Counted from the stretch's first letter, positions 1 through 5,761 are shown. The stretch: 7,757 bases of DNA from JACRJW01 sp964359095 (GCA_964359095.1 CAYHRJ010000044.1:1-7757); one strand, 5' to 3'. Numbers and translations: made by a program. The notes: a model not told the origin generated them from the sequence alone.

Positions 1-1475
1 GTGCCTTCGGTGGATTTCATGACGAGGCCGATGAAGAGTTTGAGGAGCTGTTCTTCGCCGGCTTGATACCGTAAGACCTCGGCTGGATTTTCCTCGAGCA
101 CGCGGCTGACGATTTCTGCGAGTTCGCTTGCGTCATCCATGCGGCCGAGTTGCTTGTCTTCCATAATGTGAGATGGATCGTCGCCGTCGTCGAGCATGGC
201 ATTCAAAATAGTGAGGCCAGTGGTGTTGTTGATCTTGCGCCCGGCGATGAGGGTGATGAACTCGGCAAAATTTTCTGCAGAGATTTTACTGGTACGAATA
301 TCGATGCCGCGCTCCAGCATGATCCCCATGAGTTTACTCAGGAGCCATCCTGAAACAAGGTTGGCGAGCTTACCGCGTTCTCGGATGAGCCCGTCTTCGT
401 CCAGACCTTCTGTTTCAGGGAGCGCGCGTAACCACGAATCAAGTTCAGAGAAGACGTGTTCCACAAAATCAGCGAGCGCGGGGTCGTCACAGATTTGGCG
501 CGCGTCAGAGGGTTTTAGGCCGTACTCGCTCGCAAATCGTACGCGTCGAGCAGCAGGGAGTTCGGGGAGCATTCTGCGCATCTCGTCCGCGATTGCTGTG
601 AGTGCCAGCGGTGGAATATCTGGTTCAGGGAAGTAGCGGTAATCTGCGGCTTCTTCTTTGGAGCGTTGTTCTTCAGTGATGCCACGTGTGTCGTTCCAGC
701 CGCGCGTGGTCAAGATGAGTGGTGGTGTGTCTGATTCCCACAGGTGTGTTTGGCGCGCAATTTCAAATTCAATCGCTCGCTCGACGTGGCGGAATGAGTT
801 TAAGTTTTTCACTTCTGTTTTTGGATTGAAGCGTTCACCGACGACATCACCATTGTCGTCTAGCCGTCGCAACGAGACGTTGGCGTCGCATCGTAGGTTC
901 CCCTTTTCCATGTCCGCATCCGACACACCAAGATAGCGCGCGATGAGACGCAGCTCAGTCAGAAAAATTTTGGCTTCTTTGGATGAGCGAAAATCTGGTT
1001 CCGTTACGATTTCAACAAGCGGTGTTCCGCCACGATTAAAATCAACACACGTGCTGCCGTCGCTTGTGTGAAACGACTTGGCCGCGTCTTCTTCAAGGTG
1101 AGCTCGTGTGATGCCGATTTTTACATGCTTTCGCTCACCATGAGGGACATCGATTTCCACGAAACCGTTTATCGCGATCGGCAAGTCGTACTGAGAAATT
1201 TGATAGGCCTTTGGAAGATCAGGATAAAAATAATTCTTGCGATCAAATTTTGAATGCGCGGCAATCGTGCAGTTCAACGCCAAGCCCATCAGAACGCCAT
1301 AGCGAATGGCTGTTTCATTTGGAACAGGAAGAACGCCAGGGTTTCCAAGGCAAATTGGACACACGTTGGTGTTTGGTGGCACACCTTGATCATGTGCAGC
1401 GCAGCCGCAAAACATTTTCGTTTTTGTTTTGAGTTGGACGTGGATCTCCAGTCCAATAATCGGTTCGTAGATCAT
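1..1475 (-). CDS. gatB: Asp/Glu-tRNA(Asn/Gln) amidotransferase subunit B (3' end outside window)
   Basis: GatB is the tRNA-binding kinase subunit of the cytoplasmic GatCAB amidotransferase. It activates Glu-tRNA(Gln) or Asp-tRNA(Asn) so that ammonia from GatA can amidate it. One uninterrupted frame of 491 codons reads from ATG at 1475 to the left edge. The N-terminus MIYEPIIGLEIHVQL is typical of the family. Cys23, Cys25, Cys39 and Cys42 (CGC...CPIC) form the four-cysteine zinc site found in many GatB proteins. FDRKNYFYPDLPKAYQ (77-92), ITRAHLEEDAAK (122-133) and the family signature VDFNRGGTPLVEIV (144-157) follow in order. DYRYFPEPD lies further on, and the visible end is the YqeY-like tail motif VMKSTEGT. 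Family members run about 475-500 residues, so roughly 10-20 residues and the stop are missing. No Shine-Dalgarno is visible; a palindrome ends 11 nt before the start. gatA and gatC are not in the window. Confidence 0.97.
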   Translation of the reverse strand, partial: MIYEPIIGLEIHVQLKTKTKMFCGCAAHDQGVPPNTNVCPICLGNPGVLPVPNETAIRYGVLMGLALNCTIAAHSKFDRKNYFYPDLPKAYQISQYDLPIAINGFVEIDVPHGERKHVKIGITRAHLEEDAAKSFHTSDGSTCVDFNRGGTPLVEIVTEPDFRSSKEAKIFLTELRLIARYLGVSDADMEKGNLRCDANVSLRRLDDNGDVVGERFNPKTEVKNLNSFRHVERAIEFEIARQTHLWESDTPPLILTTRGWNDTRGITEEQRSKEEAADYRYFPEPDIPPLALTAIADEMRRMLPELPAARRVRFASEYGLKPSDARQICDDPALADFVEHVFSELDSWLRALPETEGLDEDGLIRERGKLANLVSGWLLSKLMGIMLERGIDIRTSKISAENFAEFITLIAGRKINNTTGLTILNAMLDDGDDPSHIMEDKQLGRMDDASELAEIVSRVLEENPAEVLRYQAGEEQLLKLFIGLVMKSTEG

Positions 1476-1486
1476 ACGTCTCTGTT

Positions 1487-1542
1487 GTCATCCCGAGCGA
1501 AGCCGAGGGATCCCTCGACTCGCCTGGCTCGCTCGGGATGAC
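1487..1542. repeat. Large palindromic element upstream of gatB
   Basis: Outer arms of 14 bp match perfectly (1487-1500 with 1529-1542, GTCATCCCGAGCGA). The pairing continues inward by GCC/GGC across one bulged A. Inside is a further perfect 14-nt palindrome (1504-1517, centred on GGGATCCC). Neither side carries a T-run, so it is not an ordinary intrinsic terminator. The arm sequence resembles dispersed palindromic repeats seen in many bacterial genomes; that is a general resemblance and no family is assigned. It fills most of the spacer between gatB and the membrane-protein gene and, in the gatB transcript, would fold 11 nt before the start codon. Confidence 0.85.
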
Positions 1543-1569
1543 AGGTAGGTTAACAATAACAACAGGAGA

Positions 1570-2319
1570 TTACGCCACGTCACAACTCTTTTCAAGCACG
1601 GGTTTGACCGTATGTTTTTTGAGATCTTGAAAGAGAAGCACAGCGTAAACGAGCAGTAGGGGGATCAAGAACACCTCACCGACAGATTCAATGAGCGTGA
1701 TCCAGTCTGGGTTATCTGCTCCCATCAGTGCGTCAGAGTCGATGCCCATGAATTGCGCGATCAGCATGAGAATAAATCCGACGCTCAAGGAATAGGCGGC
1801 AGCAAGCAGAATGGGTCCACTTACCACGCGCCACACGACGGACCAAAATCGCCCTTCAACAAGTGACTTGCTCAAGGCGAGAGCTTCCACTGGACGCTTG
1901 TCATCTAGGATCGTTGCAAGTTGCGCGAAGGCGTACCAGAACGAGAAGACGAGTCCAGGAATAACGAAGAGCAGGAGACCCCCGAGAATGATGAGTCCTT
2001 GCAAGACAACGGTTTTCAGAAGAGGTAAGAGTCCAACCAGTGCATCGTGTGCGATGGCGGTTGGATTGATTTCTTGTTTTTGGGTAATGCGGTGTGTGCT
2101 TCGGACGATAGCAATGGTCATCCATAGAGCGAGATAGATTTCGATCAGCATGAGGAGCAAACTCACAACAAAGACCGACCAGTGCTCAGGTGCAAAGGTC
2201 AGCAAAAAAAGCGCACCAACTGGCAATAGCATCCAGGCAGAATATCCAATCAGTGACCAGAGGTGGGTGCGGTAGAGCTTCCAGCTGTCACGCAGCAGTT
2301 CAAACGGATCCAACAGCAT
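1570..2319 (-). CDS. Multi-pass membrane protein, paralogue of the next gene upstream
   Basis: A 249-residue polytopic inner-membrane protein of unassigned function. Hydrophobic segments lie near residues 21-43, 48-72, 95-135 (probably two), 165-190 and 213-230. A short amphipathic N-terminus (LLRDSWKLYRTHLW) precedes them. A conserved cytoplasmic-looking stretch, TILDD...ALALSKSLVEGRFWSV (136-161), is shared with the neighbouring gene at 2410-3279, as is the ending LLF-x-DLKK. This layout recalls the membrane domain found in glycerophosphodiester phosphodiesterase-type proteins and related uncharacterised families, where an (E/Q)GR(F/W)W-like motif also occurs; that is a loose resemblance. 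No catalytic domain is present. The ATG at 2317-2319 is preceded by a CCTAC-type repeat and has no Shine-Dalgarno. The spacing suggests co-transcription with 2410-3279. Confidence 0.85.
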   Translation of the reverse strand: MLLDPFELLRDSWKLYRTHLWSLIGYSAWMLLPVGALFLLTFAPEHWSVFVVSLLLMLIEIYLALWMTIAIVRSTHRITQKQEINPTAIAHDALVGLLPLLKTVVLQGLIILGGLLLFVIPGLVFSFWYAFAQLATILDDKRPVEALALSKSLVEGRFWSVVWRVVSGPILLAAAYSLSVGFILMLIAQFMGIDSDALMGADNPDWITLIESVGEVFLIPLLLVYAVLLFQDLKKHTVKPVLEKSCDVA

Positions 2320-2409
2320 AGGTTGTAGGTAGGAGGTTTTAGGTTGTAAGGTTTAGGTTGTAGATTCGGAAATTTTTTCTGATACCACCTACTACCTAAA
2401 ACCTACTCC
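2320..2409. repeat. Spacer built of inverted purine/pyrimidine simple repeats
   Basis: The 90-nt spacer between the stop (2410-2412) of one membrane gene and the ATG of the next consists of two opposed simple-repeat arms. Plus-strand GGTTGTAGG/GGTTTTAGG-type units occupy about 2320-2363. Their reverse complements, CCTACTACC and CCTAAAACC, occupy about 2386-2410. Arms 2332-2350 and 2388-2406 pair at 16 of 19 positions, including a perfect 11-bp block (ACCTAAAACCT). The unpaired middle is AT-rich and carries a plus-strand TTTTTT at 2373-2378. In the gene sense the pyrimidine arm ends at CCT-ATG. It may be a transcript hairpin or simply an expanded repeat. Confidence 0.75.
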
Positions 2410-3279
2410 CTACTTCTGTAGCGATCTCAGAAGCAACACATCAGAAATTAAAATGAGCGGATTCACGAACGACGCGATCAAAATCGGAATGATGGTTTGC
2501 AACAATGTACCGATGCGTAGCTGGATATCGAGACTAATTCCAGAAGAGGCGCTGATCACGATGGCAGCCGCATAAGAGATGATGTACATTGCGGTTACAC
2601 CGAAAATAAAAAAGACGAGTTTTGGAATCGCGAAACGACTCAGGACGCTCCAGAATCGTCCCTGGATGAGTGTGCGACTTTCTTCCAGAGCCGCCTTACC
2701 CTTGATGCCATCTAGAATGGTGAACAATGGAGATAACAGATAATAGACAGACCATTTGATCATGAGGAAGAGGGCAACAAAGATGCCGATGATGAGGAGG
2801 ATATTTGAGATGATGATCAATGCAGAGACATGGAGTAGAGAGCCAATTGTGGCAAGCACGACAGGAGGACCAAAACCAATAACGATCGCGAATAGAACCA
2901 TAAGCAGGACCATTAAAGACGTAAGAAGCGTTGGGAGAAACAGCTTCTTTCCTTCTTGCATTGCTTTTTTTGGATCAATTTTTTTACTGCTCATTTGCAT
3001 TCCAATCGCTCGCGTGAGAGACACGTACATCCAGAAGCTGATGATGGGAGTGAAAAGGAAGGTCGTGAGTGAGAATAGAATCACTCCAAAATTTTCTCCA
3101 TTGGAAAGTCCTGCGTTCAGTTGCAAGGTGCTTGCGGCCGGATAAAAAGCCAGAGCGATCGCGGTCAGGATCGCTGTGAGAATGAGCCAGCCGGAGATGG
3201 TCATGAGCTCAACAAAACGTGAGCGATACATCGCAAACGATTCATCAATGAGTTCGCCGACGGAAATAAGTTTGGGCAT
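2410..3279 (-). CDS. Multi-pass membrane protein, first of a paralogous pair
   Basis: A 289-residue polytopic membrane protein, function unassigned. Hydrophobic segments lie near 26-46, 66-90, 115-147, 151-186 (two), 219-245 and 259-285. The N-terminal helix, VGELIDESFAMYRSRFVEL (7-25), matches in style the DPFELLRDSWKLYRTHL start of the 249-residue neighbour. The stretch TILDG...AALEESRTLIQGRFWSVLSR (187-215) is clearly homologous to that neighbour's GRFWSV region, and both end in a leucine-rich helix followed by Lys. The pair therefore looks like a tandem duplication with divergence. A link to glycerophosphodiester-phosphodiesterase-type membrane domains is possible but weak. The start is ATG at 3277-3279, directly preceded in the gene sense by a pyrimidine repeat ending CCTCCTCCT. 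The kinase gene ends 52 nt upstream, so one transcript is likely. Confidence 0.87.
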   Translation of the reverse strand: MPKLISVGELIDESFAMYRSRFVELMTISGWLILTAILTAIALAFYPAASTLQLNAGLSNGENFGVILFSLTTFLFTPIISFWMYVSLTRAIGMQMSSKKIDPKKAMQEGKKLFLPTLLTSLMVLLMVLFAIVIGFGPPVVLATIGSLLHVSALIIISNILLIIGIFVALFLMIKWSVYYLLSPLFTILDGIKGKAALEESRTLIQGRFWSVLSRFAIPKLVFFIFGVTAMYIISYAAAIVISASSGISLDIQLRIGTLLQTIIPILIASFVNPLILISDVLLLRSLQK

Positions 3280-3280
3280 A

Positions 3281-3326
3281 GGAGGAGGTTGGGAGGTGGA
3301 GAGGTAGATAAGGTGGAAGAGGTGGA
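3281..3326. repeat. GGTGGA-type simple repeat in the leader of the 289-residue gene
   Basis: On the plus strand this is a run of roughly 9-nt units (GGTGGAGA, GGTAGATAA, GGTGGAAGA, GGTGGAAAG) after GGAGGAGGTTGGGA. In the sense of the minus-strand gene it is an almost pure pyrimidine leader abutting the start codon. Bases 3293-3326 align to 5370-5404, inside the reductase gene, with one inserted T and three substitutions. It is therefore a dispersed element rather than a chance composition. Confidence 0.8.
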
Positions 3327-3331
3327 AAGAA

Positions 3332-4045
3332 TTAGCAGAAAGTCAAAATGGAATCAACAAGTTCAGTTGCACGAGACTGGCTTTCTTCCAGAGTTCCAGA
3401 CGTATCCAGATCATGGACGGTTGTTCCACGGCTCTCAAATAATTCTCGCAACCAGGAGCTCGCAAAACGTTCACCTTGAGTCTTGATAAAGTTGAGATCT
3501 GCGAACACGCCTTTGGAATCGTCCGATCGAGCACGGATGCGTTCCATGGCGACTTCCGTATCAAGCCGTGTGAGGATGAGCGCATCAGGTGCGTGCTGGA
3601 GGGCTAGCTTGTTTCCAGGAAGCGCGAGCACGATTTCCAGCGGAACACTGTTTTTCATCACAGGTTGGTAGACGAGTGAGCTGCCAACGCCGCGGTCTTG
3701 GATGATCGTCTTGCCAGCTTTGAGTGCGGGGATGATCAGACGTCGATAGCTGATCTCACGATCCAGCGCAAAGGCATGTGCTAATTCTTCACCGCCGTAG
3801 GGAGCGTCTTCACGCGAAAGCTCGTAGCGAATCGCGTTGCCGACCCAGGAGCGCGTTGGCTCGTAGGTGAAGTACACGTCGAAGTGTGCAATGTCTTCAA
3901 AACGTGGTGGAGCAGATTCCTTCCAGTCTTGGAGGCGCCAGATGCGATGTCCACAGCTGGTCGCCCATTCATGAACCGCGTTCATAAGCGTGGATTTTCC
4001 AGATCCTGTGAGACCATCGATCATGATAAATTTCCCCGTGTGCAT
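3332..4045 (-). CDS. tmk: Thymidylate kinase-like P-loop nucleotide kinase
   Basis: A 237-residue cytosolic kinase expected to convert dTMP to dTDP with ATP. The Walker A motif is GLTGSGKST (11-19) after a strand FIMID. TYEPTRS (60-66) corresponds to the family's REP-type segment. QDRGVGSSLVYQ (116-127) matches the DR-x-x-x-SS-x-A-Y-Q motif that binds the nucleotide. PDALILTRLD (153-162) is the LxLD-type strand, followed by the Arg-rich region MERIRAR (167-173). Length is slightly above the usual 205-220, because of an extra stretch around residues 38-58. DRG replaces the more common DRY/DRH. The gene is divergent from the thymidylate-synthase-family gene 172 bp away, which supports a role in dTMP metabolism. 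A broader deoxynucleoside-monophosphate kinase remains possible. A weak GGA lies 6 nt before the ATG. Confidence 0.78.
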   Translation of the reverse strand: MHTGKFIMIDGLTGSGKSTLMNAVHEWATSCGHRIWRLQDWKESAPPRFEDIAHFDVYFTYEPTRSWVGNAIRYELSREDAPYGGEELAHAFALDREISYRRLIIPALKAGKTIIQDRGVGSSLVYQPVMKNSVPLEIVLALPGNKLALQHAPDALILTRLDTEVAMERIRARSDDSKGVFADLNFIKTQGERFASSWLRELFESRGTTVHDLDTSGTLEESQSRATELVDSILTFC

Positions 4046-4075
4046 AAGTTTTCCACAGAATAGAAGAACGTTGGT

Positions 4076-4103
4076 ATTTTAGCTTGAATCGCAGACTTTG
4101 GAA
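4076..4103 (-). promoter_or_regulatory. Possible promoter for the kinase gene
   Basis: On the minus strand TAAAAT (4076-4081, five of six to the -10 consensus) lies 16 nt from TTCCAA (4098-4103, a weak -35). The start codon would be about 24 nt downstream of the expected transcription start. It overlaps the proposed divergent promoter. This rests on motif matching only. Confidence 0.3.
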
Positions 4104-4125
4104 ACAAGCAGCCGCCTGCTACACT
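4098..4125 (+). promoter_or_regulatory. Possible promoter for the thymidylate-synthase-family gene
   Basis: TTGGAA (4098-4103, four of six) and TACACT (4120-4125, four of six) are separated by 16 nt. Transcription would start near 4132, so the mRNA leader would be almost entirely the pyrimidine heptamer repeat. The hexamer at 4098-4103 is shared with the opposed candidate promoter, so the two would compete. Evidence is motif matching only. Confidence 0.3.
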
Positions 4126-4130
4126 TTAGA

Positions 4131-4217
4131 TCTTCCTATTCCTCATTCCTACTTCCTACTTCCTACTTCCAAATTCCTACTTCCACCCTCCACCCTCCAC
4201 CCTCCACCCTCCACCCT
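4131..4217 (+). repeat. Pyrimidine heptamer repeat ending at the thyA start codon
   Basis: Three perfect TTCCTAC heptamers occupy 4146-4166 and a fourth lies at 4174-4180. Five perfect tandem CCACCCT heptamers then occupy 4183-4217, so the last one abuts the ATG at 4218. Flanking sequence from 4131 is similar (TCTTCCTATTCCTCA). The strand is nearly free of G. No ribosome-binding sequence complementary to the 16S tail exists here; the repeat instead resembles the CCUCC of that tail. Confidence 0.93.
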
Positions 4218-5057
4218 ATGACCCCCTTTGACATCCAATATCGAAACGCCATCGCCGACATCATGGATCACGGTTATGAGATTCCAAATCCTTGGTCTGG
4301 GCGCACAACTAGGATGTTGCCAGGCGTCACGTTGCGTGTGGATGTATCGGAGTCGTTTCCACTTTTAACGCTGCGCAAAATCCCATTGAAACTCTTCGTG
4401 GCTGAGCAAGTGTGGTATCTGATGGGCGAGAACCGACCGGATTGGTTGCGCACGTACACAAAAATTTGGGATGATTTTTTAGAAGAGGATGGAACAGTGA
4501 AAGCAGCCTACGGTTACCGTTGGCGACATCACTTTGGCCGAGATCAAATTGCGAACCTTATCGATCATCTCACGCAAAACCCTCACTCACGCCATGCCGT
4601 GGTCGTTACTTGGGATCCAGCTGATGATGGTCTGGCGGTAGACACAAAAAAAAATCTGCCGTGTCCGTACACGTTTACCGTCAACATCGCCGGCGGGAAA
4701 CTTCACCTGCACAACATCGTGCGCAGCAACGACATGATCCTCGGCTGTCCGCACGACGCAGCTGGGTTTGCACTGCTCCAATGTCTGCTCGCGGAGCGAC
4801 TCGGCGTCACGCCTGGCATCTACACACATTCGATCAGCAACGCCCACATCTACGACAACCATTTTGACGGCGCACGAGAGATAATGAACCGTGAGCACGA
4901 TCACGCACTCGTGAAATTCACAGCCCCTTCAGGCGCGTTTCATCGCGCCACACAAGGCGACGGCACACTCGTCGATGAGATTTTCCAACAGTTGAAGAGT
5001 CAGTACCAGCCGCTAGAGCCGATCGCAGATTTAAAGATTACGGTGAACGTGTATTAA
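4218..5057 (+). CDS. thyA: Thymidylate synthase-family protein with a dCMP-type active-site residue
   Basis: A 279-residue ThyA-fold enzyme. The family methylates dUMP with methylene-tetrahydrofolate, giving dTMP and dihydrofolate. The start at 4218 opens at the conserved FDIQYRNAIADIM; an in-frame ATG at 4098 would only translate the repeat. Visible landmarks are SGRTTRM (phosphate Arg), AEQVWYLMG (catalytic Glu), KIWDDF, YGYRWR, the nucleophile in NLPCPYTF, RSNDMILG and NAHIYDNH (ribose-binding His and Tyr). The spacing from Cys to RSND equals that in E. coli ThyA. By ungapped alignment, E. coli Asn177, which selects dUMP, is Asp here (CPHDAAGFA). Arg127 is His, and the His after the catalytic Cys is Pro. 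The C-terminal closing tail (PHPGIKAPVAI in E. coli) is absent: the protein ends ITVNVY. Most likely it is a divergent ThyA; a dCMP methylase or hydroxymethylase is an alternative. Confidence 0.88.
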   Translation: MTPFDIQYRNAIADIMDHGYEIPNPWSGRTTRMLPGVTLRVDVSESFPLLTLRKIPLKLFVAEQVWYLMGENRPDWLRTYTKIWDDFLEEDGTVKAAYGYRWRHHFGRDQIANLIDHLTQNPHSRHAVVVTWDPADDGLAVDTKKNLPCPYTFTVNIAGGKLHLHNIVRSNDMILGCPHDAAGFALLQCLLAERLGVTPGIYTHSISNAHIYDNHFDGAREIMNREHDHALVKFTAPSGAFHRATQGDGTLVDEIFQQLKSQYQPLEPIADLKITVNVY

Positions 5058-5062
5058 TCCTC

Positions 5063-5138
5063 CTGTCATTGCGAGGAGTCCTCGACGAAGCAATCTCGAG
5101 ATTGCTTCGGTCGGCGAGTGTCTCCCTCGCAATGACAG
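5063..5138. repeat. Large palindromic element between the synthase and reductase genes
   Basis: Perfect 14-bp outer arms (5063-5076 with 5125-5138, CTGTCATTGCGAGG) enclose a perfect 24-nt palindrome at 5086-5109 (centre CTCGAG, flanks CGAAGCAAT). The plan, outer arms plus an inner palindrome, is the same as at 1487-1542, and both begin GTCAT(C/T). Sequences of the GTCATTGCGAGGAG...CGAAGCAATCTC type occur as dispersed repeats in many unrelated bacterial genomes. No T-run follows. It starts 5 nt after the synthase stop and ends 6 nt before the reductase ATG, so it is the whole spacer. Confidence 0.88.
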
Positions 5139-5144
5139 AAATAT

Positions 5145-5678
5145 ATGAAAATCATTCTCATCGCCGCTATCTCTGCTGATGGCAAGATTGCGCAGTCTGC
5201 AAATCAGAGTTCACTCGACTGGACGTCAAAAGAAGACACGGCTTTTTTTGTTGCAAAGACAAAAGAGGCAGGAGTGGTTGTCATGGGCAGCCGGACGTTT
5301 GAAACAATTGGGAAGCCGCTGAAGGGGAGAAGACTGATTGTGCTCAGTGAGCAAGGTGGAAAAGGTGGTGAGGTGGATGAGGTAGATAAGGTGGCCCAGG
5401 TGGAGTTCAGAAACCAAAACCCAAAAGAGCTCGTTGAGGATCTAGCGCGTGAAGGCGTCACTCAGCTTGTGATCGGAGGAGGTTCATCCGTGTACAGCCA
5501 ATTTTTACAAGCAGGACTGGTGACGGACGTGTTTCTCACGATAGAGCCTATTTTATTTGGAAGCGGCATTCCACTCGCCCAAGGATTTGATCGAATTCAA
5601 ATGAGCCTGGTCGAAGTGACCAAGCTCAATGAACAGACCATTCTCATGCATTATCAAATCGGTAGTCCCAGGCTTTAG
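5145..5678 (+). CDS. Dihydrofolate reductase-like protein (DHFR/RibD C-terminal fold)
   Basis: A 177-residue cytosolic NADPH-dependent reductase, probably reducing dihydrofolate made by the neighbouring synthase. IAAISADGKIAQ (6-17) and the LDWTSKED segment (24-31) are RibD-like. VVVMGSRTFETIGKPLKGRRLIVLS (split 44-56 and 57-68) is the DHFR cofactor-binding strand-loop. LVIGGGSSVYSQFL (108-121) is the glycine-rich NADPH motif, followed by the RibD-style TIEPILFGSGIPL. The family is confident; substrate assignment rests on the context, since RibD-type pyrimidine reductases share the fold but no riboflavin gene is near. Residues 71-87 (GGKGGEVDEVDKVAQVE) are encoded by a simple repeat also present at 3293-3326. 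The last residues, GSPRL, and the stop lie in a palindromic repeat. The ATG follows a hairpin by 6 nt with no Shine-Dalgarno. Confidence 0.82.
   Translation: MKIILIAAISADGKIAQSANQSSLDWTSKEDTAFFVAKTKEAGVVVMGSRTFETIGKPLKGRRLIVLSEQGGKGGEVDEVDKVAQVEFRNQNPKELVEDLAREGVTQLVIGGGSSVYSQFLQAGLVTDVFLTIEPILFGSGIPLAQGFDRIQMSLVEVTKLNEQTILMHYQIGSPRL
5355..5404 (+). repeat. In-frame simple repeat inside the reductase gene
   Basis: Units GGTGGAAAA, GGTGGTGA, GGTGGATGA, GGTAGATAA, GGTGGCCCA and GGTGGA run in succession with a mainly 9-nt period, encoding residues 71-87. The 35-nt portion at 5370-5404 matches 3293-3326 except for one extra T and three substitutions. It lies in the segment after the IVLS strand, expected to be a surface loop. 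Confidence 0.85.
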
Positions 5679-5690
5679 CCTGGGTAGACC
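5661..5690. repeat. Small palindromic repeat, copy 1, overlapping the reductase stop
   Basis: CCCAGGCT (5667-5674) pairs perfectly with AGCCTGGG (5677-5684) around a two-base loop. Flanks are GGTAGT on the left and TAGACC on the right. The reductase stop TAG (5676-5678) is the loop/stem junction of this element, and the last five codons are also within it. Confidence 0.85.
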
Positions 5691-5710
5691 TCTAATCCAT
5701 GCGCTGTTTT

Positions 5711-5735
5711 GGTAGACCCAGGCTTCAGCCTGGGT
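5711..5735. repeat. Small palindromic repeat, copy 2
   Basis: GGTAG followed by ACCCAGGCT (5716-5724), loop TC, and AGCCTGGGT (5727-5735) gives a perfect 9-bp stem. It is in the opposite orientation to copy 3, judged by the asymmetric GGTAG flank. Confidence 0.87.
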
Positions 5736-5761
5736 TCCCGCGAACGGATCGAATGAACTGC

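Noticed and set aside
196..636. Plus-strand open frames opposite gatB
   Set aside because: They are antisense to an unmistakable gatB frame that has conserved motifs throughout.
1487..1542. Intrinsic terminator at the palindrome
   Set aside because: The stem is strong, but neither strand has a following T-run. The same holds for 5063-5138 and for the copies at 5661-5786.
4048..4056. TTTTCCACA-like sequence near the kinase start, similar to a DnaA box
   Set aside because: It is a single imperfect copy with no AT-rich unwinding region or dnaA/dnaN neighbour, so it is no evidence of an origin.
4098..4217. N-terminal extension of thyA from ATG 4098 (40 extra residues)
   Set aside because: The extra residues are a translation of the pyrimidine repeat, rich in Ser/Pro/Thr, with no family counterpart. 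Homology begins at the ATG at 4218.
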